Assembly: GCA_010015655.1 (NCBI GenBank)
Contig: ML976721.1
Location: 266,731-330,730, forward strand
Length of the DNA: 64,000 nucleotides
Reading direction: 5' to 3'
Origin: Bimuria novae-zelandiae CBS 107.79
Taxonomy: Eukaryota > Ascomycota > Dothideomycetes > Pleosporales > Didymosphaeriaceae
Part shown: positions 11,478-24,688 of the stretch, piece by piece
How the letters are laid out: the number at the start of each line of letters is the position of its first letter
Position numbering within the stretch: the first letter of the stretch is position 1
The notes under the pieces: model-generated
Told to the model about the DNA's origin: nothing
The model's input: the letters and a program-made list of their open reading frames with translations, nothing else
Databases searched by the model: none
Made by a program: the position numbers and the translations under genes

Positions 11478-14400
11478 TCAGTCCAGTAACGCTTTGAGGT
11501 GGTCATCCAGAAGGTCACTAAGGCGTATTCGGTTTGGAGCAGTCATGTTGTCATTATGTAAAGCTGTCCGCAGGTGCTGAAAAGCTGGGCCACCAGGTTC
11601 GTCTTCTAATCGTACCAAGTCGACGAAATCGCGGACAACACGATGCCTCACAACATTTTGACCAGATAGTATCGACTCTCGGTAGAACTTGATTAGGTTG
11701 GAAATACCGACGGTCGACAGATTATTGCGAGCATCTTCCAAAGCAAACAGATGAAACTCGTCGTACATTCTGGCGTTGAAATTACGGACGAGGAAATGGG
11801 ACCAAAATTGGTAGAGTACGCTCATGTCATACGAGCAAATACCCGAGAACGAGTGTTGGCGTTGTTGGAGCGCTTTAGACCGAAGAACAGCATAGGATTC
11901 GTGGAAACAACCAGGAGGAGCAACATCGACAGGTGCATCGTTGTTCTTCACCCAGTATTGGGAACAAGTCATGGACGGGATTGGCACAAAAGGGCTAGGG
12001 CTTCTCCGGGATCGGTCTTGAACTTCGCTTTCGATCCTGTCATGTATCAGCACGCCATTATGCCGTCCTAGGTTCGCATGTTGGTGCTTACCCTGAGAAA
12101 GAGCCCGCGCCATTCGGCGTACAAGTGGCGCGGCTACCAACCCTCCCCTCAGGCTCGTCCACCGCGTCGTTCCTACTGTATGATGCGTTAGAAAACAAAC
12201 AGCTAGGAGAAGGAGGTAAAACTGGCATCTGAAAATCGTCTTGCTTTCGAACAATGACGATCAAAGATTCGACTTGCTCATCAGAAAATGAATCAGGTTC
12301 GTCACTCACAGCCTTTGTCGAGTCGTCGATGGGGTTGCCATTCGGAATAACATTGTCGTTGACATGTTCAGCACCGACGCCGTTGGGTAGGTTCTCGGTC
12401 GGGCCCGCGGACGGGTGTTGAGATGCCCCAGGATGGAAACCGTTCACCGCGGGAAAAGATCCCTCGTTAGCGTACGCGCCTGGTGCTGACGAAGTATCAG
12501 GATACCTCGGGTTGCCGTTGGGATCGAATCCATGTGGGTGCGGGATAGGCGGATTGTATAGCTCTTCCGGTCCCTCATTCTGGGCTGAGGGGTCTCGCTC
12601 GTCCATGGGCAAAACCCACTGCTGCCAGTTCTCGCGAGCGCGTAATCTGTCTTTTCCGTCATGCCCAACGCGGAACTCGATCGTACGAGATTGATAGCAT
12701 ACGAGCTTGATCAGCTCCAAGTCAGTAGTCAATTGTTGTATCCTTCTGAATCCGGAGATGACGTTCAGAAAAACGAAACCTTTCGAGTCCATGTGCTTCC
12801 GCAGGAACATGTCCTTGCAGAGGTTCTCAAGGGAGAAGTAGTACTCGCTAGAAGACTATAAGCATGAAACATAGGTGGATTGGGACACACTTACAGCTGA
12901 GTCGTAACCATAGAGAACAAGGCCAAGTGGTCCATTCCGTACTGACCGAATGGTACAGCGCTCATGGGATGTTGCATCATCGGATAGTCAAACCCATTAC
13001 CACCCATGTATGTGTTGATAGGAGGTATTTGTTGAGGACCGCCATACTGACCCGACATACGGTACATGCTGTCAGTCGTGACGGACTGCGAGCGCGGGCC
13101 GTTCCTATACCGGGCTTGAGGAAAGTAAGGGGTCTGCTCAGGGTTGAACGCCGTAGGTGACATCGGTCCAGGATACGTGGACGATTGCTTCGTCGACGAT
13201 ATATGGCCATTGGCGAATTGATGCCCGTTCGAGAAGTTGCCTCCTCGACCACCACGCCCTCCACCGCGGCGTTCGCGGCTACTGTATCCACCAAAGCGGT
13301 CGTTAGACCCTCGCTTCGACTGGTGAGGCGCTTGTCCTTCTACGTAGGTCGAGGTCCGACGCTCCCCGTCTTCCGGAGCATCCATCTGGGTTGACGAAGT
13401 ACGCTCATTGGAGAAGCCGTTCTCTTTTGTGGGCGAATAATTGTCACCATCTTTCCTCCTGTCTGGGCCTGACCAATCTCCTCTCCTACCCTTGTTGGAT
13501 CGGTTGGACGGGTACTGTCGAGGGAAGATATTGCGTTGACCGGAGCCAGAGACATTACTTGGTGTCTCAGTTAGAATACTAGGTTCTCTCGACTGAGAAT
13601 CGACATCAGTCTGGGCAGACTTTGCGAGCTTCTCGCCATTCGGCTGGGCAGGCTTGTCCTTAGTAGCAAGCGAGCCAGAGCTAGCGGTACGCTTCCCTCG
13701 CGGAGAGGCTTCGCGAATAGGCGTGTCAAGACGTCCGCGCCTCGGCTGGTCGCCATTAGGTATCGACGCTGACGAAGACGTATCCTTTTCAGGACCGTTC
13801 GCGCTGAACCCGGCACGGCCTCCACTCTGTGCACCACCCCGTGCTGCACCTCGTCCACCTCTACGAGCTCCAGTGCTCGGCAAGGGAGTATTGAAAATGG
13901 GAGAAGGAACGTATGGGACTTTCACCCAATGTTGTCCTTTGCCACCTGTCTTTGCCCCCACGCTGTCCTTTCGCTCCTTGTCCGTCTTCTCAGACTTCAC
14001 TTGTGCCTTCTTACGGTCCTCATCGATGGCGGCATCCATGGTCGGCCAAGACTCTTGGTCACGATCGAGCGGGAGAATAAAAAGGTTTGCGGGTTCCCTC
14101 ATCTCTTTCTCTTGGGGTCGGCCCTTTACGTATTTCTTGTTCTTGTCCGCATCCGTCTCGTTCCTCGATTCCTGTCGAGCTACGTCGCCCTTCTCTTCCT
14201 CTGCGCCCCGTGGCTTGCTCTCTGTTGAAGCAGCTCTGCCCTTGACATCAACATTGTCCGCTTCCTTGACCTGTTTGGCCAGGGTTCCGTTAGGCAGCGA
14301 AGCTGCAGCAGCTGTCTTCACTGGTTTCTGGCGCGATTCCGCACGTTGCTGCCAAATATTGACTACGGGCACAGGGGCTTCCTGGAGAGGTTTCGCAGGC

Positions 14401-14894
14401 GGCTGCTCCCGCTTCTTGCCCTTCCCCTTTTGGGACGACTTCTCACTAGGCTCAGTCGACTTGTCAACCGAGGTGGATGCCTGGGACTTATTCTCCCATG
14501 TCGAATCCGAGGAGGTGTTCGGCACCGATGAAACATCGTCATCCTTAGTGACAGTCGAGGCGGTAGATGCTCCCATTTCAGGGGACGACAGCGCAGTTGC
14601 AGTCAATTCGCTAGGAACCGTGGAGGATTTTACGTGTTGTGTGCGCGGCTCGCGTGTGCTTGACGGTTTCTCGGAGCGGGGATCGTTCGCTTGGGCATCT
14701 TCGGCCCAGTTCATGACGGCTGCAGCGGTCGTGCTCGTAGGTTGCGCATCCTTGGCAGGTGTAATCGCGCCTGACGATGAAGCCTTGCTAACAGACGAAC
14801 CTGGTACGGCCGACTTGCCCTTTGCGGCTTGTGCGTAAGAGAACGGCACGGAGGCAGCATTGCTGCTCGTGCGGGAAGTAGTTGTTGCTGCCAT
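11478..14894 (-). CDS. La-domain RNA-binding protein, LARP1/Sro9-like
   Basis: Three exons, 14894-12895, 12847-12092 and 12036-11478, 1104 residues. Intron 12848-12894 (GTAAGT..TCTAG) joins TTQ to LEYYFSLENL; intron 12037-12091 (GTAAGC..GACAG) joins exons 2 and 3. Residues 1-620 are low complexity: Ser/Thr/Ala/Lys-rich, then a Gly-Arg-rich RGG-like segment (RERRGGGRGGRGG), typical of RNA binding. The La motif follows at about 665-750 (YYFSLENLCKDMFLRKHM, then GFVFLNVISGF). The last 150 residues contain VLYQFWSHFLVRNFNARMYDEF, resembling the DM15-type C-terminal region of LARP1 proteins. Such proteins bind mRNA and polysomes and act on translation and mRNA stability in the cytoplasm. There is no RRM after the La motif, which separates it from genuine La (Lhp1). 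Confidence 0.88.
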
Positions 14895-17800
14895 GGTATC
14901 CTAGTTGGAGATGTGATTGTCTTGAAGTTTGCTCAAAGACACAGCCAGAAGAGACAATACAACTGGCGGCTGTATTCAGGCCTCTGGCTTAGCGCTGTAG
15001 GATCGCGCCCTTAATCCCCAGCGGGAGTACTGCAAGGACTGGCCAGTACCGTTGTGAGAGCCTGTGTGCGGAGAGGTTCAATGCTCGACCTCTCCGTACG
15101 TGCTAACGCGATATTCCACCAAGGCCTTTTGCTCGGTGCTCAGCGGGCAGAGGGGGGTGCGGAGAAGCTGCGCAGCTGAAGTATCTTGCTGCGGTGAAGG
15201 ATCTCGGTCGCCAGGTCTACTACCACAGGTCGGTGGATGTATCCCAAGTGCGCGAGACGCAGCTGCACGAAGCTGCCTGAATGTCAGCGAATCAAGTAGA
15301 AAGTAGAGCGGATGCGCCCGCGACTAGCGTAGCTCCACGAGGATGCTCGATAAAGGAACAGAAGGTGTATAGCGCACACGAGATGCTCCGCGCTTGTCAA
15401 TCAGCCTCGTTGCAAGTGCAGCTGTAGGTTGGTGAAAAAGCAGGCGATACAGGCGTGCACTCGGAAAAAAGTCCCAAAGGCAGCCGGCGTGGTTGAGGGG
15501 GTAGCGCTGGGTTCGTTGAGGTGGGAGGAGAACAAGTGTGGGCAAGCGGCGGCGGCGACGACAATGCGGGCGGGACTGACCTGGAGGGGTTGCTAGCACG
15601 GCCGTGGAGCTTGTACCGGCAATAAGCAGGCAGCAGCCGAGTGCGTGTCGCTGCAGGACGCTGAGCGGCGGCAGATATAAAAGTCGCCTGTGTGCAGAGC
15701 TACCTAGGTACGGCGGGACAGGCACGGGCTCGAGATGAGGGCGCGCTGCGCTGGTCTGACGTGCAACAGTCAACCGCGAGGTGATGATGACGACGACGAC
15801 GATGGAGGCGGCGGCTCGGGCGGGCGCAAGCAAAAACGTCGTCGAGTGTCGCCGTGGATTTTGGACGTCCTGTGTGGGTGTGGAGAATTGCAGGTGCGGA
15901 CGATGGGAGAGGGGAGCGAGAAATTTCTTTACTGAAGTGCCTCTAAGGCACACCCGAGCAATGACCGCCTACGTCGGGCATTCTGGTTCCACTCAGGCCG
16001 AGGGAGCCGCTCTGCGCTTGCAGAATAAATTATCAAAAGTACCGGTTACCCTGGGCTAAAGCGATAGTGCTCAGTCCTTGTTCCGTGGCACATGCTCAGA
16101 CCAAAACCCGCACAGCACCGCGGCATGCATAGAACGGCCTCTACGCCCCTCGGCTGAGTCCAGATGCCATCTACACCGTGCAATTGCCCGTCTCACCAGT
16201 ACGTGAGCCTCCGGTCCAACATTACCATCGATGCAGGTGCTTGTGTAAGAGCGCCTCAAACTGCTCACCCGGAATCCCCCCGCCGACCCAAAGCTCTAAC
16301 AGTTGGATGGACCCAGACGCAGCCGACCGCGTAGGCATATCCGTCTATGTTTAATAAAGAGAGCCCCCCGAGCTTGCGAGACTTCATGCTCTCGGCTTAC
16401 CCAGCTCGATAATTTCTATGTCATTGGTCCTGTCGCAGTCTTGTCCGACGATGCCGGTCATCGAAGATCTCGAAGGCATCAGCTTCGTTGGTGAACTGGC
16501 TCCTCGGCCGTAGTGAGCTGACGTGCAGTTTCCCTTGTTCCTGCGCAACACACCCGCGTCCACTGCACGCTGGCCTTTCGGCGAAGCTTGATTCCAGACT
16601 CCACCGGCGGACCAGCGACGCCAGGGTCCTTCTGCTAGGTCCGGAGAAACGTGGGCAGTTTCGAGTATAAGGGATATTAACAGCCTCACTATGTATATGC
16701 CACTACCGCGGACTATATAAACTAGCGATGTCGCTCACCTCGTACGCGAGGCAGTATACAGTCAGTGATCTCGGCCTCTGTAATACCTATTCTAGGGTAA
16801 CACAACACAGTAGAGTTTTGCCCTTCTGTTGTAGCGTCCCAGTCCAACACGGGTTGGTTTGTGGGTTGGGTGGCATTTACCTGCTCCTGTGAATTCATTG
16901 CATCACTCCAGTTCCTTTCTTCAGAAGATGTTCCTTCAGACCAAATCATTGTGGGTGTCGTACGATGGTCGATCGATCCTTCCTAGTCTCCGTAGCATCG
17001 ACCAAGCATTGATCCTTCCTCATCCGAATGACTCTCACCGACTTTGATAAGAAACCTTCGAACTGTGGCTTCGCGATCCCTAGGAAACCACTTATACAAT
17101 GGCAAAACAAACAGTTTTTTAGGTATAAAAGGATTCGGTATTCAGAGGTACAAATCCGAACCCTCAAAAAGTTCGGCAACTTCAACTTGTAAGATCCCAC
17201 GACCCTCTGCCTATCGATACAACGGTCGGTACGGAAGCGGATCTTGGAATCTCCGTTCGGATACAACGACCAAATATCCGGCGACATTGGGACATTGGGA
17301 CTTTGGAACCTTGGAACCTTGGAACCTTGGAAGATCACCACGCACGTGCGCGCGGTCTTGTCTCAATCCACCAACGGTGGCACCTACCTTCCAAGAATAG
17401 GTGCATCGGATCCTTCCTAAAACTCCAATATACAACCGCCCTCTGTGACTCCTTGAGCACCTGGGCAGTGGACACACTCCTCTCCGGGTTAACCTGTCCA
17501 AACCCCGCTGGCGCTCCATCTCGCATTTGGATGTGACGTTGCATGGATATATACCCGCGGCACCGCAATATCACAACCACTTTGAACACCTCGACGAAAC
17601 TTCCACCACTGACAACCACCCCAGCAAATTCACTCCAACACTTAGTCTCCTAGCTCATGCCAGATGCGATACCATCCATCTACGCTCCCACGCCCTGGAG
17701 CAGCACTCCGCCCATCGCACGTCTCCTCAAACGCACCCAGCCTCCAGTATACCACATCCATCCACCTGCTCTCTTTTTATATAAGATCAACGTACCTCAA

Positions 17801-18437
17801 GCGCGCTCAAACGCCCTGCCTTACGTCCCTGGATAACAGTTTGTTTTCGCAGCGATGAACCCACCACGACAATCATCGGATCCCTGCGACGACATCATGC
17901 CGTGGAATATACGACTCGGTACCCCAGATCCGCTGCAATATACCGACGGCACGCGAAGACTACTTTTAGATGTGCGTGCATGTTTACGAGGTCATTCGTA
18001 TAAGCGCGTGAATCTGGAATGCGGGTGAGGCTTCCATGCAGCATCTGCTGAATAGGGAGAAAGTGCGGGTTTGTTCACAGCGATGGAGCGCTGTGGGGGT
18101 CTCGAGTCCCGTTGCAGTAGCTACAAGATATGGCTTCCAGGTTTACTGAAGGACCAAGTAGTTGACGCTACCATATGCTCTAGACTTTACGATGTCTCAG
18201 AGTGCCCGAACGGAACTCGACTATATATATATATATGTGGTCCCATATCTCGCCGCACTCTGTCTATCTAGATCATCACCCGATGATGCCCGTATCGTAC
18301 GCGTCCCCAGAAAGCAAAATCAGTAGGCGGATCTCTGTCTATCTCTACGCACGCTTCCTCCGATATTTTCTACCCTCACCATCTACTCGAGTGCCATACA
18401 GACCGAGCTCAATACATGCGCCAGACACTTTCGCGCC
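14895..18437. other. 3.5-kb intergenic region without a recognised gene
   Basis: Contains the La-protein promoter on the left, pyrimidine-rich tracts around 17550-17800, short GAC/GAT triplet runs near 15781-15810, an octamer tandem repeat at 17283-17330 and a TA run near 18220-18236. ORFs such as 15324-15953 (reverse) have skewed composition and no protein signature. No tRNA or snRNA was recognised. Confidence 0.45.
17283..17330. repeat. Short octamer tandem repeats
   Basis: Two copies of GACATTGG (17283-17298) are followed by three copies of TTGGAACC (17303-17326) and a partial fourth. It is a small minisatellite in the gene-poor stretch; no function is implied. Confidence 0.8.
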
Positions 18438-20262
18438 TCAATGATAGTGAATAAACTCCTCCACGGTTGGACTCAGCCCATTCCTCGCCAACCCGTGCAC
18501 GCCCTCCCTTCCCGCATCTATGTCCTGCTCGTGCAGCGGAATCTGTCCATACTCTCCTGCCTCATCTATGATACGCGGCGTTGACGTTGTAGTAGCTATA
18601 TTGACCTGACACCTCATCAGTAACATACTCATGGGAAGACTGGCGCGAAAGTGCTGCATACTCCTGCTCCTCACCTGAGTACACAGGCGCGGTGAACTCG
18701 GTATCTGCGTGATCAAGGATGTTGGGGTCAACGGGCGGGATAGATGTTGCGGGGACGGACGGGGCCGGGTCTGACCAGCCCCAGTCCATGCCCGCGGGTG
18801 GGTAGATGTCGTTCAAATGCTCGATGCTAGCAGTGGCTGAGGCTGTATCGCCAGATTGAGGCGGCGCCTGGGTGTGCTGTGGGACGGAGGTGGAAGGGGA
18901 AGAAGTAGACTGGGCGGAACTGACTTCGACCATCTTGTCTCCTTCTACGCGGACCTCGTGGTCGCGGAGGCGCCGCATTAGCGAGAAGAATTGGCTATTC
19001 TGGAACTTCTCGCTCGTGTTGTCGGAGACGCGCTCGAGGAGACGACCTGCTGTTTGTGCCATTTCATCGTCGTCGTGTCTCGGCTGATGTTGCTCGTCTT
19101 GTTTCTGCTCGGGTTGCTGTTGCTGCAGGACCTGTTCTGGTACTGGAGTTCTAGTATAGCCAGCGGCTTCCAGTTCCTCCCATATGCTATCCTGATTGAT
19201 AGGTATTGGCGCAGAGAGGAGCGGGTATGTGGACATGAGTCGTTCGTTGATGGCTCTTATAAGTCGCTCTGAGCGCGACTTAATGTCTTGGGGAGCCTCC
19301 CGGTTAGCAATCTGCCGGAGGGTATCGACCACCCACTTCGCCTCACTCGCGTCTTTAGTCAGCTCGTGGTGTGTTTCCATGCTTTCGAGAGCGTCCAGAT
19401 AGGGTGCAGCTTTCGATGCGGTATTGAGATCGACGGTGCTCCGGAGTTTGAGGGCAGCGTAGACAGCAGGCCGCTGTTCTCGTATCCGGGCCAGCGCTGG
19501 GTCTTCCGACTCCAGCACTTGCTCGTCTTGTATTGTCTCCTCCTTCAGCGCCTCTTCTTGTCGCAGACTCTCTGCGTGTGCTTGTTCCTCTGCTTGTTGT
19601 ACGTCCGCGAAAGCTTTTTCAAAAGCCGCCTCGTCGAACTGCGGTGCGGATTCTTGCGCCGTCTGTTTCCCTTGTGCCGCCTCCGACATTGGGCTTCCGT
19701 TCATCATGCCAAAGCTGCCTTGCTGGAACCCTGGTCTCGAAAACCCAGACATGCCATAGCCTGCCATGCCGCCAAAACTGTTCTGCTGCTGCTGGAAGGA
19801 CGGCGCCTGTACCGCCGGACCCCGCTGGCCCATGAAGTCCTGATGCCATGACGATGCGGTGTTTTGCACGGGGATGCGCTGTTGTGGTACTTGTGGCGCA
19901 TGCGATATGTTCAAGCGCTGGAAGTCGGAGGCCCAGTCCGGCGCTGGAGGGGCTTGCGCAAATTGTGGAGGAGGCGGTCGAGCGAGATGCGGAGGGAGGT
20001 GTTGGAATTGAGGCTGCGGCGAGAGCGCGTGGCCTGCTTGAAAGACTTCAAACTCGTGGTCTAGAGCGCCAGCGTTTGGACCGGGCGAGGATCTGAAACC
20101 CTAGAACCATTAGATATGCGCCCAAATCAGACGTGAAGGTGAACTTACTTGCAAGGGCGAATGGCGACCGACTAGGCGGTCTTGCTGCAGTGTCCGATCA
20201 ACGGAGGTATGCTTCTGGAAATTCTGGAGGGCGTTGGAAGGCCCGCAAAGAGCGTCTGCCAT
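18438..20262 (-). CDS. PEX20: Peroxin 20 (Pex20), PTS2 peroxisomal import co-receptor
   Basis: First exon 20262-20149 encodes 38 residues starting MADALCGPSNAL, a typical Pex20/Pex5-like N-terminus with the conserved Cys used in receptor recycling. Intron 20101-20148 (GTAAGT..TCTAG) follows. The main exon has WxxxF-type Pex13/Pex14-binding motifs (WASDF, WHQDF), Gln-rich segments and the Pex20 central helical part. Pex20 carries Pex7 with PTS2 cargo to the peroxisome in filamentous fungi. The 3' end is ambiguous. Without a further intron the stop is at 18562 (550 residues, ending NAAYHR). Splicing from a GTGAGG donor at 18674 to an acceptor at 18596 (or 18566) instead opens a frame ending at 18438 with the protein-like tail GQIPLHEQDIDAGREGVHGL; the coordinates given follow that model. 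Confidence 0.85.
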
Positions 20263-20880
20263 GTTTATGAAAAGATACAAAGGTCACCGCATGCTATGCT
20301 ACAGGTTAAACCAAGAGCGATGGAAGAGGTGCAGCGGGAGATCGTGACCCGCCTCGTAATCAAAGCCGAGGCTCGGCTGGCCCTTGTCGGCGATCGCTTA
20401 ACCTTCACATTCGCCTTCCTTGAGAAGCCGACCCGAGCCCTCTCGAAACTTCAGTCCATGAGTAAACAACAGCCGATTGGAATAGCATAGACGCATCCAC
20501 TCTCCATGGGGAAGTGGTGGACAAACTGCTTCAGCCAACAGTGGTATAGACCGGTGAGAGCACCTTGCATGTGCATTGGTTGAATGAGCTCAATCTATGC
20601 GGTGCGATGAGCTCGACGTCACACTTCGATACGATCACCGAGACTGTAGCTGTCTAAAATTGTTCGCGTAACTACATAGCGGAACGTATGCATAATATCC
20701 GACGAACTAAAAACATAACAATCGTATATTGCTCCATTCACATAGATTCTGGAGTAGAGATGAAAGCCATGGTATATGAGAAGGGAAAACATAATCCAAA
20801 TAACAGAATATGAAACCAAGTATTGAAGCTGCCCAGTAAGAGAAGACCCTCCCTCATGCTGAACCTGCTACCGTACCTCT
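20263..20880. other. Intergenic, PEX20 promoter
   Basis: Upstream region of PEX20 and 3' flank of the coiled-coil gene. No other gene seen. Confidence 0.4.
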
Positions 20881-22561
20881 TCAAAAGAACATCTCTTTGA
20901 TACCGACGACTCTCTTTGGCGAACTTCGGCGGCGCGAAGGGGATCGAGATGTCGACGGCTTCCTTCGGCGCACCCACGCGTACTCATTCTTACCGTGATC
21001 AGTGCGCTCTTCGATGAGAAGACGGCTACCTCCGCGCGTACGTAGACGACGAGTGTGCTCGAACAAGATCTCCGTCTCGCGGGGCTCCATTTCGCGCATG
21101 ATGATGATGTAGTTGGGATCGGACTGCATGATGGTTAGACGTCGACCACGAAACGGATGGTAGGACACTTACTCTATCAACCTCGTATGGAATGTCGTAG
21201 TAGTGCAACGTGTCGATGGCAAGATGCTCCTTGCTCACCTTCACATATGTCGGCTGTGGCGTCAGACGCGGTAACGGGTTCGAAGGCGCCAGGCCCGGTT
21301 GAAGCTGGGCAGCTTTCTCCGGCTTGATCATGGCCTGAATCTGATTATCCTGGAAGCCAAAATGAGCGAGACGTTTGCGCATCTCTTCCTCCAACTGCTT
21401 TTCTTGCTTCTCTTTCTTTTCCTTCTCCTCTTCCTCTTTCTGCCTCTGCCTCATGAGAAAGCGCTCCCATTCCTCCTTCTCTTTTTGTTTGCGCTGTTCT
21501 TCTTCGATCTTCAGCTGCATGATAAGTTGCTCACGCTTCTGCTTGGCCTCTGCTGCATCTGCCACCTTCTTGGCCTCGTACTCGGCCACGATACGCTGCT
21601 GTTCGGCTTTCGCCTTGGCCTCTTTCTCGGCACGTTCCTTGTTAAAGTCGTCGACGGCCCTCTGCTGTGCCTCTTTGCGTTCCCTCTCAGCTTTGGCCAT
21701 TTTGAGGGTATTCTCAGCAATGATTCGCTGGCGCTCCTCCTCTTGCTCCCTCGCACGTTTTTCCGCCTTTGACATGCTCTCGGCGATAAGCCTCTTCCGC
21801 ATCTCCTCTTCTTCCCTCTCTTCTTCCGCTTTCTTACGCGCCTCTCGCTCATGTTTCAGTTCTATGTCTTTCATGATTCGGTCCTTTTCTCGCTTAGCTT
21901 GCTCTTCGCGTTCCAACCTCCTCCTCTCTTCTCGCTCATGCTTCAGCTCCCACTCTTGCTTCCAGCGATCCTCATCACGCTTGATGCGTTCCTCTTCTTC
22001 TTCTCGTTCATGCCTGTCTTTCATGAACTTAAGTTCGTACTTCCTCTTGATCAGCTCGTCATGCCTCTCCCGCTCGAGCCTTTCTTCCTGTTCCCTGATA
22101 CGCTGCTGAGCTTGTTCCAGCTTCCAGCGGTCATAATCATGCCCAGGGGACTCTTCGCGATGATGGTGCTTGGATCGAGAGCGAGAGCGGCCCTGCTTAG
22201 CAATATCGATTCGCAGCTCGGCGATCTCGTCCTCTATTCCCCACTCGCCAGGCATCCTACGAGTCCTGCCGCGAGGTTCGGCATAAGGATTGATGGAAGG
22301 ACTCTTTTGCTCAGTGCGAACGTTCGGGTTACTTTCGTTGTCCAGGCGCGTAGTGTTGTAGATGGTAACATTGGGAGCGGGAGCGTGGCCTTGCGAACGT
22401 GTGCGATGAAGGCTCGTTGTGGTACGGCTTTCAGGCACCAGGAATTCAGAAGTGCGGCGGCCAAAGTCGTCGTCTCGTGCTTTTTTGGGTGCGCGGACGT
22501 GGCGTGCACCAGAGAAGCGGTCATCGTACCACTCGTCTTCCCAGAACTCGGCCGGCGGCAT
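20881..22561 (-). CDS. Long coiled-coil protein of unknown function
   Basis: Two exons, 22561-21173 and 21123-20881, 543 residues. The 49-nt intron 21124-21172 (GTAAGT, TCTAAC-type branch, ATGCAG) joins YDIPYEVDR to SDPNYIIIMREMEP. Residues about 135-390 are a nearly uninterrupted charged heptad region rich in Glu, Arg, Lys and Gln, so a long helix or coiled coil. It is flanked by an N-terminus with aromatic/acidic residues (WEDEWYDDRF) and by a compact conserved-looking C-terminal domain (HYYDIPYEVD through HTRRLR) ending in an Arg/Ser-rich tail. No known catalytic motif is visible. The C-terminal block, not the coiled coil, is the part to use for family assignment. Confidence 0.8.
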
Positions 22562-24688
22562 GGTGGGTGATATTCAGACCTGAGATACCGAAGTAGAGGC
22601 TTCAGAACACGACAGATACGACTCGAGTATAAGTGGAAAGACAGAGACTGCGCCAAATCGAGGAAGTCGTGTGCGCGTGAGCGGCTATGCGAAGGGTGTG
22701 CGGCGGGGCAGCTGGGCGGGGTGGTGTCTTGAGGCAAAGCAATCTTAGAAAGCAAGCTGACGCGACAACACACAAGCAGGCAAACGTAAGAAAACGGAGG
22801 AAGAGAATGAACAAGAGCGGCGGCAGCGAAAGATTCCAAAGAAATGCGCGCCTGCAAGCCTGGGGGCCAAAAGCGACCTAGTGACCAGGCAGCTGCTGGG
22901 GCTGATCTTGTGGTCCAATGGTGCATATATAGCCTTCGAATGGCGGTGCATAACCGCTGGACGCCCTCTTTCTGCATGACCTGAAACGGAACACTGCACA
23001 TTGCTGTGCGCATTTTGATAGCCATTTGGCTAGATCAGCTCATTGCGAAATTGTCGTGTTCTAGCTCTTGGGGCGTTCTGGTTCCTCACGGTTCAGAGGC
23101 GGGGCGACATAAGCGATGGCGTAAAGCTGACCATCCATGTTTCCAGCCCCACCCAAATTGGACGATGACTACAAGAGCATGGGATGTCTCCTTCAGGATG
23201 CTCTCATCCTGTGCAAGACAGCGTCATGCTCGGATCAGCACGGGAACGTCCGTCGAGACCAATGGTCCTGTGCCACTGAGCAGCAGGGCATTTGACACTC
23301 GTGTTCGTGTCAGCCTCGTGCCGCTACCGACATCGGGCAGGTCTCCATGCCCGGCTTGCAAGGGTAATTTAAAATAGCCCCAGCCGGTTTGAAGTTGGGG
23401 CTGGTTCCCATGGCCTAGTGTCATCTATGTTTATAATAGTTTCCCCTGCGCTGGCATTGCATTATTCGAAACTGGAGAGAAAACTGAAAGCATAAGAATG
23501 AATCAAATGTGCGGAATCCCGTGTCCGTGGCGTCGCAATGAAGTGGAGTTGCTGCTGCCGCAGCGTGTATATCGGCTTGCCGCATCCAGGAAAAGCTATC
23601 GAATGCTGCTGTCATCGCTTTCTGGTGTGCTTTTCTTCGTGCATGAACCGCCGATATCGCGTGTTAGCTGTTGGCTGTTGGCTGTTGGTCCTGCTGACGC
23701 AATCGCGTTTGTGTATTAAGAGCCTGTCCATTTCTGTTTTAGTTCAGTCTTGCTGATGTTCAAGCGGTCTTCGCCATTGGGAGCCTTTCCTCCATGGAAG
23801 TCATGGTCACAAAGCGTTCCACATACCGCTCTGAAAGGAAGCAATGGCTTGAGCCGTAACAATGTCGCTATAGCCTCAATTCCAGGCCATGAATGATGAT
23901 GATATTCGTTATCCTAAGAACCGTGTATGCTGTCATCAGCCGAGCGACACTGATGGGTGCAGTACAGTGGAATTTATCGCAAACAGAGACATGAATGGAA
24001 CTGCGGAAATGGATAGCTGTCCTCCAAAGGTTTATTGGTAGTGCATGGTCATTGAAGGACGCGGGTGGAGAGACGGGAGCAAGCCTAGAGACATGTATGG
24101 TACAAGTCTGCTGGTCTCTCAATCTCCAGTTTTTTGTACTGCCTTTGTGGAGTGTATGTGTGAAGCCGGCTGCAGCCCCTTTTCGCTAGCGAACTTGAAT
24201 TACACTTAGCCGAATGAAATATGAGGACCGGCGCTGGATCGTGGTGCCTGAGTAGATCTTGTGGATGGGACGAATTTGTCGCTCACGAGGTCTTCGCACT
24301 CCTGCGGTCTAGGCGAAGCTCTTGGTAATGAAAGTAAGTATGACGACAGACAATCAAAGTTAGCGTAAATGTAAGTTCACAAGGACAGAGATAACACAGG
24401 ACAGAACGGCGTGCCGGTTTCTCCAAGCGGATGTATGTAAGAGCAAACCCACCGACGGCATGTGAAGGATAGTTCATGATTATCATAGAGCGCAAGATCA
24501 CGAGGATCACGCCCAGGTGGCTGTAAGTGCTTGGGACTTCGGGAGCGATGTCTTCCAGTATCGCGGCATCCAATACATAGAGCAAATGGGCTGCATCGTT
24601 GGACTGTTCTGATCGAATCCTAGATCGTTGTTTCCACCCACTCTCGAAAAATCTGTCCGTATGATTCAAGTCGATGCGGCTTCCTCGT
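22562..24688. other. 2.1-kb intergenic region
   Basis: Promoter side of the coiled-coil gene on the left and 3' flank of prefoldin on the right. It contains a triple CTGTTGG repeat at 23668-23688. The reverse ORF 24283-24669 lacks a recognisable domain. No RNA gene seen. Confidence 0.4.

Noticed and set aside
13654..14838. 394-codon forward ORF opposite the La-protein gene
   Set aside because: It is antisense to the low-complexity Ser/Lys/Glu-rich exon, which generates open frames by composition; the sense strand has La domain, splice sites and continuity.
15324..15953. 209-codon reverse ORF
   Set aside because: Composition dominated by Arg, Pro, Leu and Ser in a GC-skewed region, with no recognisable motif and no supporting splice pattern.
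21299..22570. Long forward ORFs (157, 244 and 239 codons) opposite the coiled-coil gene
   Set aside because: Leu/Phe/Ser-rich antisense of Glu/Lys/Arg-rich heptads; no domains.
24283..24669. 128-codon reverse ORF next to prefoldin
   Set aside because: No motif; likely in the 3' flank of PFD1.
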